Below, piece by piece: positions 6,819 through 16,104 of a DNA stretch of 32,916 nt (within the stretch, counting starts at the first letter, position 1; every line of letters starts with the position of its first letter). Below the pieces are notes generated by a model. That model searched no databases and had not been told where the DNA came from. It saw nothing but the letters and a program-made list of their open reading frames with translations. The DNA comes from Gemmatimonadota bacterium (GTDB taxonomy: Bacteria > Gemmatimonadota > Gemmatimonadetes > Palauibacterales > Palauibacteraceae). The stretch is from assembly GCA_023554245.1 (NCBI GenBank), contig JAMJQL010000058.1, positions 1-32,916 of the forward strand, read 5' to 3'. The position numbers were made by a program, and so were the translations under genes.

Positions 6819-8393
6819 ATGGAACCCGTAAGCGCATTGATCGCCGCAGCGGTGGGGATCGTACTGGGGGCGGGGGTCGGGGTGTTCGCCGGTCGCCGGA
6901 TGGAAGCCCGACAGGCCGAACTGACACGAGGCACCGCGCAGGCAGAAGCTCGGGGCATACTCGAGGCGGCGGAACGCGAGGCGGGCACGCTGAAGCGCTC
7001 GGCCGAGCTGGCCGGCAAGGAAGAGGGATTTCGCCTTCGCGACGAACAGCTTCGGGATGTGGAGGATCGGCGGAGCGAGCTGGAAAAGCTGGAGAAACGT
7101 GTCGCGGAGCGGGAGGAATCTCTCGAGAAGAAGCTGGACGCGATGGATCAGCGCCAGGAGCGTGTCGCCACCAGGGAGGAGGCGGCAATGGCGCGCGAGA
7201 AGGAGCTCGAGAGTGCTCGCCGGGAGGTAGAGAAGGGGCACGCCGAGCTGGCCGGAAAGCTCGAACAGCTGGCCGGGATGTCTGCCGCCGACGCGCGTGC
7301 CCGGCTGATCGAGCGCATTGAGGAAGAGGCGAAGGCAGACGCGGCCCAGAGCGTGAGGGAGATACGCGAGCGGAGCCGCCGCGAAGCCGAGCGCGAGGCC
7401 AAGAAGATCATCGCCATGTCGATTCAGCGCATGGCCGTGGACCACTCCTCCGAGATCACCGTCTCGGTAGTTCCGTTGCCCAGCGATGACATGAAAGGCC
7501 GGATCATCGGTCGGGAGGGGCGGAACATTCGCTCATTCGAGCACGCCACGGGCGTGGATGTGGTGGTGGACGATACGCCCGAAGCCGTCATCCTCTCCAG
7601 CTTCGATCCGGTCCGCCGCGAGATCGCCCGAATCGCCATGGAACGACTCGTCTCCGACGGTCGCATTCACCCGGGTCGGATCGAGGAGGTCGTGGAGAAG
7701 GCCAGCGAGGATGTCCGGGCGGAAATGCACGAAGCGGCCGAGCAGGTGCTCTACGAGCTCGGAATCCACGGTCTGCACCCGCAGCTGGTGGAGGTCCTGG
7801 GCAACCTTCGGTTTCGCACCTCCTACGGACAGAACCAGTTGGCGCACGCCCGCGAAGTAGCGCTCCTGGCGGCAAATATGGCTTCCGAACTGGGCCTGGA
7901 TGTCGAGATGACGAAGCGCATGGGCCTGCTTCACGACATCGGGAAAGGACTGACCCACACCCAGGAGGGCAGCCACGTAGAGATCGGCTACGAGCTCTGC
8001 AAGCGGCACCAGGAGCCGGACGCCGTGCTCAACGCGATAGTGGCCCATCACGGGGAGGAGCCTGCCCGCTATGCTGAGACGTTCCTGGTCACGGCTGCCG
8101 ACGCGATCTCGGGAGCCCGCCCGGGTGCGCGCCGCGAGTCCTTCGAGCATTACGTCAAGCGACTGGAGAAGCTGGAGGAGATCGCGCAGTCCTACGCCGG
8201 TGTGTCCAAGGTGTACGCAATTCAAGCGGGACGCGAGATCCGAATCCTGGTCATGCCCGAGAAGATCACCGACGAGGAGATGGCGACGCTCAGCGAGGAA
8301 ACTGCGCGTCGGATCGAGGAAGAACTGCAGTACCCCGGCCAGATCAAGGTCGTCGTCGTCCGCGAGACGCGAGCCGTCAACTTCGCACGCTGA
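6819..8393 (+). CDS. rny: Ribonuclease Y
   Basis: A membrane-anchored endoribonuclease that starts mRNA decay. Its 524 aa match the family. One N-terminal membrane helix (about 4-25, ALIAAAVGIVLGAGVGVFAG) is followed by a very long charged coiled coil (about 30-200). The KH RNA-binding domain carries the GxxG loop in GRIIGREGRNIR (near 226-237). The metal-binding HD domain has LLHDIGKGLTHTQEGSHVEIG (His372-Asp373) and later AIVAHHGEEP. The C-terminal part ends YPGQIKVVVVRETRAVNFAR as in other RNase Y proteins. The start codon has GGAG six bases upstream. folD follows after 45 bp. Confidence 0.96.
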   Translation: MEPVSALIAAAVGIVLGAGVGVFAGRRMEARQAELTRGTAQAEARGILEAAEREAGTLKRSAELAGKEEGFRLRDEQLRDVEDRRSELEKLEKRVAEREESLEKKLDAMDQRQERVATREEAAMAREKELESARREVEKGHAELAGKLEQLAGMSAADARARLIERIEEEAKADAAQSVREIRERSRREAEREAKKIIAMSIQRMAVDHSSEITVSVVPLPSDDMKGRIIGREGRNIRSFEHATGVDVVVDDTPEAVILSSFDPVRREIARIAMERLVSDGRIHPGRIEEVVEKASEDVRAEMHEAAEQVLYELGIHGLHPQLVEVLGNLRFRTSYGQNQLAHAREVALLAANMASELGLDVEMTKRMGLLHDIGKGLTHTQEGSHVEIGYELCKRHQEPDAVLNAIVAHHGEEPARYAETFLVTAADAISGARPGARRESFEHYVKRLEKLEEIAQSYAGVSKVYAIQAGREIRILVMPEKITDEEMATLSEETARRIEEELQYPGQIKVVVVRETRAVNFAR

Positions 8394-8438
8394 CACGATG
8401 CCTTCCGAGCCGCCAAACGAGTCACTCCGGAGGAATCG

Positions 8439-9329
8439 ATGACCGCGAAGATCATAGATGGGAATGCGATCGCCGCCTCGGTGCGGGAAGATGTCAAGGC
8501 TGAGGCCACGGCGCTGCGGGAGAAGGGAATCGAGCCCTGTCTCGCCGTGATGCTGGTCGGGGAGGACCCGGCGTCGCGCGTGTACGTGGGGATGAAAGAG
8601 AAGAAGTGCGCCGAGGTCGGGATCCGGAACATCGATGCCCGGCTCCCCGCCGAGACTTCACAAGAAGAGATTCTCCGCATCCTCGACGAATGGAACGCGG
8701 ACCCCTCCATTCACGGAATCCTCGTCCAGCTTCCACTCCCGGACCACGTGGACGAGAGCACTGTCACCGAGCGGATCCTCCCCGAAAAGGACGTGGACGG
8801 ATTCCACCCGGTCAACGTCGGCCGCATGTCGGCCGGTGACACGGATGCATTTCGTCCCTGCACCCCGCACGGCGTCCAGGTCATGCTCAAGCACATCGGT
8901 TGGGATCCGTCGGGAAAGCACGCCGTCGTGGTCGGCCGCTCCAATATCGTCGGCCGACCGATGGCCACGATCCTGTCTCAGAAGCAGCCGTGGGCCAACG
9001 CGACGGTCACGGTCGCGCACAGCCGCTCCGATGACCTGGCGGGCATCTGCCGTCTCGCCGACCTGCTGATCGTCGCCGTCGGCCGACCCGAATCGGTGAC
9101 CGGCGACATGGTGAAGGAGGGGGCGGTGGTGATCGATGTGGGGGTCAACCGGGTGGACGACCCGGAGGCTCCGAAAGGCTACCGTCTCGTCGGAGATGTG
9201 GCGTTCGAGGAAGCGAAGGAAGTGGCCTCGTGGATCACACCGGTACCGGGGGGAGTCGGCCCGATGACGATCGCCATGCTGCTTCAGAATACCGTCACGG
9301 CAGCCGGTCGCTCTGCCGGGACGTCCTGA
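8439..9329 (+). CDS. folD: Bifunctional methylenetetrahydrofolate dehydrogenase/cyclohydrolase
   Basis: FolD converts 5,10-methylene-THF to 10-formyl-THF in two steps, supplying formyl groups for purines and initiator tRNA. The 296-aa product has the catalytic YxxxK (Tyr49, Lys53, in YVGMKEKKC), the VQLPLP signature, KDVDGFHPVNVGR, the Rossmann motif VVGRSNIVGRPM, and the C-terminal PGGVGPMTIAMLLQNT. All expected active-site elements are visible. GGAGGAA precedes the ATG. It lies in the middle of the plus-strand run; xseA begins 6 bp after its stop, as is common for folD-xseA pairs. Confidence 0.96.
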   Translation: MTAKIIDGNAIAASVREDVKAEATALREKGIEPCLAVMLVGEDPASRVYVGMKEKKCAEVGIRNIDARLPAETSQEEILRILDEWNADPSIHGILVQLPLPDHVDESTVTERILPEKDVDGFHPVNVGRMSAGDTDAFRPCTPHGVQVMLKHIGWDPSGKHAVVVGRSNIVGRPMATILSQKQPWANATVTVAHSRSDDLAGICRLADLLIVAVGRPESVTGDMVKEGAVVIDVGVNRVDDPEAPKGYRLVGDVAFEEAKEVASWITPVPGGVGPMTIAMLLQNTVTAAGRSAGTS

Positions 9330-9335
9330 ATCGAG

Positions 9336-10508
9336 TTGCCGTCCGCGGAGGCCGTACCGGTTCCGGGCGCGAGCCCGGAGACAGCAGTACCGGTTGCTGA
9401 GGTAAATGCCGCCGTAGCCCGGCTCCTCGAGGAAAGCTTCACGCCTCTCTGGGTGCGGGGCGAGATCAGCAACTGGAAGCCGCACAGGTCAGGTCACCGC
9501 TGGTTCAGCCTGCGGGATGAAGATCACCAGATCTCCTGCGTGATGTGGAAGTCGGACGTGGCCCGGCTCCCGGCGGAGCCGGAGGATGGCATGGCGGTGG
9601 CGGCATTCGGCAGTCTCGGACTGTGGGAGAAGCGCGGCGACTTCCGGCTCGTGGTTCGGAGGCTGGAAGCCGAAGGCGAGGGACTCTGGCGGCTGGCATT
9701 CGAACGGATCCAGCGGAAGCTCGCGGAAGAGGGACTCCTGGATCCGTCGAGGAAGCTTCCCATACCGCGCGTTCCCCGCACGGTCGGAATCGTCACCTCC
9801 CGGTCGGGTGCGGCGCTGCGGGACGTGGTCTCCGTGATTCGTCGCCGGGCGCCCTGGACGCGAATCCTGGTATCGGACTGCCGGGTGCAGGGGGACGGCG
9901 CTGCCGAGGAAATCCGTACCGCTCTCGGTCGGCTCGTCGAGGAGGGTTCGTCCGATGTGATCCTGCTGACCCGCGGGGGAGGCTCGATCGAAGATCTCTG
10001 GGCATTCAACGACGAGGACCTCGCCCGGGCCATTGCAGCGAGTCCGATCCCGATCGTCTCGGGCGTCGGGCACGAGATCGACTTCACCATCGCGGATCTG
10101 GTCGCCGACCTTCGGGCGCCAACTCCCTCTGCGGCGGCCGAAGCGGTCACGGAGGAAGAGTCCGTCCTTCGCTCGCGGCTGCAAGGGCTCGAGGCGGCGC
10201 TCGTCAAGGGTCTGCGGGACCGGATTCGCGGAGATTCGGATCGGACCCGCCGGGCGCATCGGGCCCTGCAGGACGCCTGGCGCAGGGCAGCGGATGCCCG
10301 CCGCTCGCGTCTCGCGATCCTCGCGGGCCGCCTCGAGGGCCTCAGTCCACTCGGCGCCATGGAGCGCGGATTCGCGGTGCCGCTGAATTCGTCGGGTTCC
10401 GTGCTGCGCTCCGCGGCGGATTTCACACCGGGAATGCGGTTCGATTTGCGTCTGATCGATGGAGTCGTCCAGGCGGAATCGATCGAGGTCACCGAGTCCG
10501 CGCGATGA
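9336..10508 (+). CDS. xseA: Exodeoxyribonuclease VII large subunit
   Basis: The catalytic subunit of ExoVII degrades single-stranded DNA from either end. The N-terminal OB-fold contains LWVRGEISNWKPHRSGHRWFSLRDE and CVMW. The nuclease core shows PRTVGIVTSRSGAALRDV, the catalytic-region pattern LTRGGGSIEDLWAFNDEDLARAI, SGVGHEIDFTIADLVADLRAPTPSAAAE, and a coiled segment near 280-345. At 390 aa it is shorter than the E. coli enzyme (456 aa), mainly in the C-terminal coiled region. The only early in-frame start is TTG at 9336, 6 bp after folD, with no strong Shine-Dalgarno, so translation may be coupled to folD. It overlaps xseB by four bases (ATGA). Confidence 0.95.
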   Translation: MPSAEAVPVPGASPETAVPVAEVNAAVARLLEESFTPLWVRGEISNWKPHRSGHRWFSLRDEDHQISCVMWKSDVARLPAEPEDGMAVAAFGSLGLWEKRGDFRLVVRRLEAEGEGLWRLAFERIQRKLAEEGLLDPSRKLPIPRVPRTVGIVTSRSGAALRDVVSVIRRRAPWTRILVSDCRVQGDGAAEEIRTALGRLVEEGSSDVILLTRGGGSIEDLWAFNDEDLARAIAASPIPIVSGVGHEIDFTIADLVADLRAPTPSAAAEAVTEEESVLRSRLQGLEAALVKGLRDRIRGDSDRTRRAHRALQDAWRRAADARRSRLAILAGRLEGLSPLGAMERGFAVPLNSSGSVLRSAADFTPGMRFDLRLIDGVVQAESIEVTESAR

Positions 10509-10795
10509 CGGGAGCGAAGATGCGAGAAGCGAGGGAGCCAGAGTCCGTCGGATTCGAGGGACAGCTCGAAGAGATCGAGACCATCGTCGAGCGCCTCGAA
10601 TCGGGTGAGGTGGAGCTCGAGGAAGCTCTCGCCCTGTTCGAACGGGGTGTGGCTCGACTCCGGCAGGCGGGCCAGCTGCTCGAGCGAGCCGAGGGACGCG
10701 TCGAGGAACTGATCGCGACGGTGACGGAGGATGCGCTGGCCGGGGAGATGGTGGGGGAGGCCGGTACGCGCGAAGTGGAGGACGAAGAGGCGTGA
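10505..10795 (+). CDS. xseB: Exodeoxyribonuclease VII small subunit
   Basis: XseB binds the coiled region of XseA. The 96-aa product contains the family pattern FEGQLEEIETIVERLESGEVELEEALALFERGVARLRQAGQLLERAEGRVEEL, then an acidic tail. The start chosen is the ATG that overlaps the xseA stop (ATGA). An in-frame ATG at 10520 has a better ribosome-binding site (GGGAG, five bases upstream) and may be the real start, giving 91 aa. The stop overlaps the next gene by four bases (GTGA). Confidence 0.93.
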   Translation: MTGAKMREAREPESVGFEGQLEEIETIVERLESGEVELEEALALFERGVARLRQAGQLLERAEGRVEELIATVTEDALAGEMVGEAGTREVEDEEA

Positions 10796-11697
10796 CCGCC
10801 ACGTCGGCTGCGACCACCGCCACCATACTATCCCGGCGATCCCGGATCGAGGATGCCCTGCGGACGTTTCTCGATCGAGAGCTCGACGGGATAGCGCCGG
10901 AGGTCGCGGGGCCGATCGAATATGCCGTCATGAGTCCGGGCAAACGTATCCGGCCTCTGCTGATGATGGCGGCTTACGAGTCCGCCGGCGGGGATGGACC
11001 GGAAGTGGCTGATCTCGCCTGCAGCGTGGAGCTGGTGCATGCCTACTCGCTCGTTCACGACGATCTTCCATGCATGGATGACGATGTGCTGCGCCGGGGG
11101 AGGCCGACGCTGCATGTCAGATTCGGAGTGGGTCCGGCCGTGATGGCGGGCGCGGCGCTGATGCCGATGGCGGTCCAGGCGATCGTCGCGGCGGCGCCGT
11201 CGCTCGGACTCGAAGAGCCGGCAGTCAGGTCGATGGTCAGGATGCTGACGTCCGCTTCAGGGGCCACCGGAATGGTCGGCGGACAGCTGCTGGATCTGCA
11301 GGCAGAGGGACGTCCGGTGGACCGCGACCAGCTCGAGTGCATCCACACGGGCAAGACGGCACGTCTGATCAGTGCGTCGGTCGCGCTCGGTGGCATGGCG
11401 GCGGGCGCCGATCGAGAGGACGTGGAGAGACTCGAGCGCTTCGGGCTGCGCCTCGGACTCGCATTCCAGGCGATCGACGACATCCTGGACCTCCGGGGAG
11501 ACACGGAGGAGCTGGGCAAGGAATCAGGCCGCGACAGCGTGCTCCGCAAGGCGACGTATCCCGGCCTTTTCGGTCTCGAGGAGGCCGAGGCGATCAGCAG
11601 GGACCTGGCCCGGGCCGCGTCTGCCGAGCTGGCTGAGCTGGGCCGTGCAGAAGGCCTGCGTGAACTGGCCCGCTACATCATCGACAGGAGCCATTGA
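10792..11697 (+). CDS. ispA: Farnesyl/geranylgeranyl diphosphate synthase (IspA/IdsA type)
   Basis: A short-chain trans-prenyl transferase that condenses IPP with allylic diphosphates to give precursors for quinones, undecaprenyl-PP and carotenoids. The 301-aa product has both Mg-binding motifs: first Asp-rich motif DDLPCMDDD (90-98) with the RRGRPTLH that follows, and second motif DDILD (229-233) in FQAIDDILDLRGDTEELGKESGRD. GKRIRPLL near 48-55 binds the diphosphate. The product chain length (C15 versus C20) cannot be fixed from this alone. The start is GTG inside the xseB stop, and nadK follows closely. Confidence 0.93.
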   Translation: MTATSAATTATILSRRSRIEDALRTFLDRELDGIAPEVAGPIEYAVMSPGKRIRPLLMMAAYESAGGDGPEVADLACSVELVHAYSLVHDDLPCMDDDVLRRGRPTLHVRFGVGPAVMAGAALMPMAVQAIVAAAPSLGLEEPAVRSMVRMLTSASGATGMVGGQLLDLQAEGRPVDRDQLECIHTGKTARLISASVALGGMAAGADREDVERLERFGLRLGLAFQAIDDILDLRGDTEELGKESGRDSVLRKATYPGLFGLEEAEAISRDLARAASAELAELGRAEGLRELARYIIDRSH

Positions 11698-11698
11698 C

Positions 11699-12601
11699 GT
11701 GCGAGTCGGCGTCCACGGACACCCGGAGCATGCGACGTTGCCCGACGCGCTGCGCAAGCTGGAATCGTGCGCGAACCGGCTGGGCCTGGAGCTCTTCCTG
11801 TCCGAAGAGATCGCAGGATGCCAGGACGGTGACGGGCGGCCCATACTCGAAGGGCCCGCGATACCTGAGAACTTCGAAGGCCTGGATGTACTTCTCACCC
11901 TGGGTGGGGATGGTACGCTTCTGCACGGTGCACGCGCCGCCGGCCCGAACGATGTCCCGGTGCTCGGTTGCAACCTCGGGCATCTGGGCTTTCTGACTAC
12001 GGCGCCGGCTGGCGAGCTCTGCCGCGTGCTCGAGCGCTTTCAGGCAGGAGAGACCGTCGAGGAGAAGCGGCTCACTCTCGACGTCAGCGTCGAGCGACCA
12101 TCCGAACCGGATGAGTCGAAGCGAGCTCGGGCCTGGAACGGGTACGTCTTGAACGACGCGGTGGTTCACAAGGGAGGATTCGCGCGCCTGATTCGCCTGC
12201 GGGTCTGGGTGGACGACGAAGAGATCGGGCAATACAGCGCCGACGGCATCGTCGTGGCGACCGCCACCGGCTCGACGGCCTACAGTCTCTCGGCAGGCGG
12301 ACCGATTCTGGTTCCCGAAATGGACGCGATCGTGGCCAGTCCGATCTGCCCGCACACGCTGGCTGTCCGGCCCGTCGTCGTTCCGGGCGATTCGGTCATC
12401 ACGATCGAGCTCACGAGCGACGTAGGGGGGATTCTCGTGACCGTGGATGGTCAGGCCGGCGGTACGGTCGCACCGGGAGACAGGGTCCGGGTGGCTCGCT
12501 CACCGCATCCCGTGCGCCTGGTTCGACTTCCCGAGGACAATTTCTTCAAGGTGCTGCGCCGGAAGCTGCGCTGGGGCGATGTACGGCCCAGCCGCCGTTG
12601 A
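11699..12601 (+). CDS. nadK: NAD kinase
   Basis: It phosphorylates NAD to NADP using ATP or polyphosphate. The 300-aa product has the GGDGT motif (69-73, in LLTLGGDGTLLHGAR), LGCNLGHLGFLTT, the LNDAVVHKG segment (normally LNE/NDVV), and the family signature ADGIVVATATGSTAYSLSAGGPILVPEMDA. The C-terminal beta-rich part (DVGGILVTVDGQ) is also typical. The start chosen is GTG at 11699, one base after the prenyl synthase stop and about nine bases after AGGAG. The frame is open further upstream, but that stretch lies inside the preceding gene. recN follows after 36 bp, a frequent pairing. Confidence 0.95.
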   Translation: MRVGVHGHPEHATLPDALRKLESCANRLGLELFLSEEIAGCQDGDGRPILEGPAIPENFEGLDVLLTLGGDGTLLHGARAAGPNDVPVLGCNLGHLGFLTTAPAGELCRVLERFQAGETVEEKRLTLDVSVERPSEPDESKRARAWNGYVLNDAVVHKGGFARLIRLRVWVDDEEIGQYSADGIVVATATGSTAYSLSAGGPILVPEMDAIVASPICPHTLAVRPVVVPGDSVITIELTSDVGGILVTVDGQAGGTVAPGDRVRVARSPHPVRLVRLPEDNFFKVLRRKLRWGDVRPSRR

Positions 12602-12637
12602 TGCGGACTCCTTGATCCGGCGGAGGAATCGTCTGTA

Positions 12638-14350
12638 ATGCTGACGGAGCTTCGCATCCGGAACTACGCCGTGATCGACGACCTGCGCGTCGAGTTCGGA
12701 CCCGGCCTCACGGTGTTGAGCGGGGAGACCGGGGCCGGCAAGTCGATCGTAGTCGGCGCTCTCTCGCTGCTGCTCGGGGAGCGGGCCGCATCCGACGTGA
12801 TTCGCGCGGGAGAGGACCGGGCCGTCGTGGAGGGCGTGTTCGGGATTCCCGACGACCCGGCGTTCAGGGCCCGCTGCGAGGAAGCCGGCATCGATCTTAC
12901 GGACGACGGGATCATCCTGAAGCGGGAGTTGCAGCGGGAAGGCAGGAATCGAGCCTGGATCAACGGGTCACCCGCGACCGCCGGCCTGATCGGAGAATTG
13001 GGGTCTGCACTCGTCGACCTGCATGGCCAGCACGAGCACCAGGCGCTGCTGCGGCCTGCACCTCAACGCCGGATCGTGGACGAGTACGCGGGTGCCGTCG
13101 CGCTGGCACGCGAGGTCCGCTCGGCCTGGGCGCGTGTGCGTGATCGGGAGTCGGAACTGGAGGGATTGCGGGAAGCGGTGAGCACCGCCCGCGATACGGC
13201 CGATCGATTGACCCGGAAGGCAGAGGAGATCGAGAAGGCGGGGCTGGAGCCGGACGAAGACGAGCGACTGGCCGCTGAGATCAAGCGACTCGAAAACTCC
13301 GAGGAGCTCCTCGAACTGAGCGGACAGCTGCACGAGGCGGTGTACGGCGATGAGAGCTCCATGGTCGATCGGCTGGGTGAATTGCGGCGCACCCTCGAAG
13401 GACTGCTACGGATCGACCCTGAGGTTGGCGAGCTGGAATCGCTGTTCGAATCGGGACTGGCGAGCCTCGACGAACTCGGCCGCAGGTTGCGGGACTACCG
13501 GTATGCGGTGGAGCACGATCCCGGACGCCTCGCCAGTCTGCGGCAGCGACGGGAGCTCATCGCCCACCTTCGCCGGACCTACGGCGGCACGGTTGAAGAG
13601 CTGATCGAAGCCGGCAGGGAAGCCCGGACCGAACTTCTGAAGATCGAGACCTCGGAAGCGGAAGTCGGCCGGCTCCAGGACGCCCTGACCGAGGCTCGTG
13701 CCGAGCTCGAAGCGCTGGCGGATCGGCTCGGTTCGGTTCGGCGCACGGCAGCTGAACGACTCGAGCGAGAGGTGACGGATCAGCTCTCCGAGCTCGGGTT
13801 GCCCGGAGGTCGCTTCAAGGTCGATGTCGCGCAGCTTGACGCGCCCGGACCCGACGGCGCGGAGACGATTTCCTTCCTGGTCAGCCTGAACCCCGGGTTC
13901 GAGCCGGGACCGCTCGGCCGCGTCGCGTCGGGAGGCGAGTTGAGCCGCGTCATGCTGGCACTGAAGAGTGTTCTGGCGGATGCCGACGCGGTGCCGAGCC
14001 TGGTATTCGATGAGATCGATTCCGGCGTCGGTGGACAGGTCGCACACGCGGTAGCCGATCGGCTCGGCGGCGTCGCCGATTCACACCAGGTATTCGCCAT
14101 CACGCACCTCGCTCAGATCGCGGCACGTGCCGACACACAGTACCGGGTCGAGAAGATCCAGCGGGATGGAGTGGTCGCGACGCGCGTCGTCCGACTGTCG
14201 GAGGAGGAGCGACCGACGGAGATCTCCCGCATGCTGGGCGGAGATCCGGAAAGTGAAGTGTCGCTGAGGCACGCGAAGGAGCTTCTCGAGCGCCGCGATC
14301 CGGTCGCGGGCGAGGAACTCAGAACAGCTGAAGCGGAACCCGCAGACTGA
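12638..14350 (+). CDS. recN: DNA repair protein RecN
   Basis: An SMC-like ATPase that acts at double-strand breaks. Its 570 aa match the family. The N-terminus MLTELRIRNYAVIDDLRVEFGPGLTVLSGETGAGKSI carries Walker A (29-36). It is followed by LINGSPAT-like AWINGSPATAGLIGELG and DLHGQHEHQALL. The middle, at about 150-390, is a long coiled coil. The C-terminal half has the ABC signature RVASGGELSRVMLALK (from 428), Walker B LVFDEIDSGVGG (455-466) and FAITHLAQIAARAD. The last 32 bp overlap the 3' end of the convergent outer-membrane gene. It closes the housekeeping run. Confidence 0.96.
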   Translation: MLTELRIRNYAVIDDLRVEFGPGLTVLSGETGAGKSIVVGALSLLLGERAASDVIRAGEDRAVVEGVFGIPDDPAFRARCEEAGIDLTDDGIILKRELQREGRNRAWINGSPATAGLIGELGSALVDLHGQHEHQALLRPAPQRRIVDEYAGAVALAREVRSAWARVRDRESELEGLREAVSTARDTADRLTRKAEEIEKAGLEPDEDERLAAEIKRLENSEELLELSGQLHEAVYGDESSMVDRLGELRRTLEGLLRIDPEVGELESLFESGLASLDELGRRLRDYRYAVEHDPGRLASLRQRRELIAHLRRTYGGTVEELIEAGREARTELLKIETSEAEVGRLQDALTEARAELEALADRLGSVRRTAAERLEREVTDQLSELGLPGGRFKVDVAQLDAPGPDGAETISFLVSLNPGFEPGPLGRVASGGELSRVMLALKSVLADADAVPSLVFDEIDSGVGGQVAHAVADRLGGVADSHQVFAITHLAQIAARADTQYRVEKIQRDGVVATRVVRLSEEERPTEISRMLGGDPESEVSLRHAKELLERRDPVAGEELRTAEAEPAD

Positions 14351-15950
14351 AGGTCATGATGTCGGACGCAGGCGTCATCCCGCCGCCGCCCGCGATCGAA
14401 CCCTGCCAAACCAGCGAGAGCTCCACCGGGAAATTCGCGATCCCCGCCAGATAGCGTGGTGTGGTGCGGTACCAGCCACCGATTCCCAGGCGGTGCCGGG
14501 TCTGGCCGGTCCCGGCGCCGAGCGGGGCCGGATCGGGGGCGCCTTCCCCCGAGTACACGTCGGATCCCTTGCTGCGCCAGCGGTACTCGATGCCCAGCGA
14601 CAGGGTCTCGTTGAGCCGGAAGCGGGGGGAGAGCCGCAACTCGACGATGTCTCCGAGATCCCTCGAGACGGTTCGCTGCTGGTCGGCGTAGGCGAAAGGG
14701 GCCCCGGCGGTCTGCACGCGAGTGACCAGCTCATCCTCCAGCTGCAGCACGTACCGCAGGCTTCCCACCACCCAGAGCCAGCGGCCGAATTGTGCGTCCT
14801 GCCACAGGCCCAGCTCCACGTCGGTCTGGCCGGTGCCGATCGGCTGCTGGAGCGGGGTCGATGGCACCAGGTACGGATCGACGTCCGGCTCGGAGAGAGG
14901 AATTCTCACTCGAACACCGGCCGTCGTGCGAAACCGTATGCCGTCGCCCCTCAGGTCCGGTTTCCGGGTGGCTCGAAATCGATCTTCATCCACCGGCTGG
15001 ACCGGATCGAACGTGTCCAGCAGCAGGACGCGGAGACCCACGTCGATCTCTCCGGGTGCCCAGCCCCGGACGGTGGTCTGCAACGAGTCGAGCCCGATCG
15101 GCGAGCCGCCCAGGATTCGCTGAAAGTCCGAGGTCTGAGCCGAATCGGGAAGCGTGTACTCCGGCAATTCGAGTCCGAAGCCCTGGTAACCGGTCGACAG
15201 CTCCGCGTAACGACCGGTCATGCCGGCTCCGGCATCCGATCCCGCGACCGGCAGGAGTCCGTCCTGATCGACGCGCGAGGCGAGCGCGTCCCGGTACGCC
15301 CCCGAATCGTTCAGGAGCTCGACGGCGGCCGCTTCCTGCTCGGGGGTCAGCGTGCCTCCCTCAACCAGGGCCTCGAGGTCCGAGCGCGCCGCGTCGAACG
15401 AGGAAAAGTAGCTGTCGGGCGCCGGGAACACGGAAGAAGACGGCACGAAGCCGGCTGTCGTCGAATCGTACGCGAACGAGGTCTCGACCGTGCCGCGCAC
15501 GAGAGGCACGGAGAAATCCAGGGCGACCCGGCCGAACAGGCCGAAGGAAAGTCCCAGGGGTACGGTTCGGACGTCCCTGGTGATGGAACCGTACACGGTG
15601 CTGCCGAGCGATACGTCCGCCGCCGCGAGCGAGTCGTAGCCGAGCGCCATGGCGTCTCGATTCAGGTCGGCCAGCAGCGGGTCGATTCCCGGAAACAGCC
15701 GATTCACGATCGGACCATCGTAGGCGGAATGAAGCGGCTCTCGCGAACCGCCGTCGCCGAACTGGTCGCTCCATATCTCCCAGCTCGGCGCGAACTCGAT
15801 CCACAACGAGCCGTGCCGCGGGACGCGCGCGTCGCGATCGTATGCCTGGGAGTAAACGGCGGACGGAGTGGCCAGGATCAGCACGAGGGCCGCCGGACCC
15901 ATGGCGCGGCGAAAGGCATCGCCGGTCCGGCTGCTTGAGATCATCTGCAT
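14319..15950 (-). CDS. Large outer-membrane beta-barrel protein, function unknown
   Basis: A 543-aa secreted protein. The signal peptide has basic RR near 14-15, a hydrophobic core GPAALVLILATPSAVYS and likely cleavage after VYSQA. The rest has repeated amphipathic strands (VPLGLSFGLFGRVALDFSVPLV, GEIDVGLRVLLLDTF, FRTTAGVRVRIPLS, DVELGLWQDAQFGRWLWVVGSLRYVLQLE, VELRLSPRFRLNETLSLGIEYRWRS). It ends IMTFSLRVPLQLF; a terminal Phe preceded by alternating hydrophobics is the BAM-recognised barrel signal. An N-terminal half with helical loops suggests a plug or large extracellular loops. The ATG has GGAGAG four bases upstream. I do not recognise a named family; it may be a transport or anchoring barrel. 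Confidence 0.82.
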   Translation of the reverse strand: MQMISSSRTGDAFRRAMGPAALVLILATPSAVYSQAYDRDARVPRHGSLWIEFAPSWEIWSDQFGDGGSREPLHSAYDGPIVNRLFPGIDPLLADLNRDAMALGYDSLAAADVSLGSTVYGSITRDVRTVPLGLSFGLFGRVALDFSVPLVRGTVETSFAYDSTTAGFVPSSSVFPAPDSYFSSFDAARSDLEALVEGGTLTPEQEAAAVELLNDSGAYRDALASRVDQDGLLPVAGSDAGAGMTGRYAELSTGYQGFGLELPEYTLPDSAQTSDFQRILGGSPIGLDSLQTTVRGWAPGEIDVGLRVLLLDTFDPVQPVDEDRFRATRKPDLRGDGIRFRTTAGVRVRIPLSEPDVDPYLVPSTPLQQPIGTGQTDVELGLWQDAQFGRWLWVVGSLRYVLQLEDELVTRVQTAGAPFAYADQQRTVSRDLGDIVELRLSPRFRLNETLSLGIEYRWRSKGSDVYSGEGAPDPAPLGAGTGQTRHRLGIGGWYRTTPRYLAGIANFPVELSLVWQGSIAGGGGMTPASDIMTFSLRVPLQLF

Positions 15951-16068
15951 CGGCTCTCCGCGAGCGGGTGGAGTCCGGCGGTGGGGCGAATATGCTCATC
16001 CGTGCGAAACGGGCACAAGTCGGGTTCGATCCGGGCACCTGCCCCTTTCCCGGGTCCGCGCGCTTCGA

Positions 16069-16074
16069 TACGAT
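16069..16074 (+). promoter_or_regulatory. Possible -10 element for tRNA-Cys
   Basis: TACGAT lies 31 bp before the mature tRNA-Cys end. No convincing -35 is seen at the right spacing. The remainder of 15951-16104 holds only this and the ribosome-binding site of the divergent outer-membrane gene. Confidence 0.3.
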
Positions 16075-16104
16075 GTTGCCGCGTGCGACCCCGTCGGGCG
16101 CGAA

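Noticed and set aside
14493-15938. 481-codon plus-strand frame opposite the outer-membrane gene
   Set aside because: Antisense shadow: the minus-strand product has a signal peptide, beta strands and terminal Phe, while this one is Arg/Gly/Glu-rich without domains.
16000-16060. GGGTTCGATCC near 16022, resembling a tRNA T-arm
   Set aside because: No acceptor, anticodon arm or D-arm around it; only the complete tRNA-Cys at 16105 qualifies.
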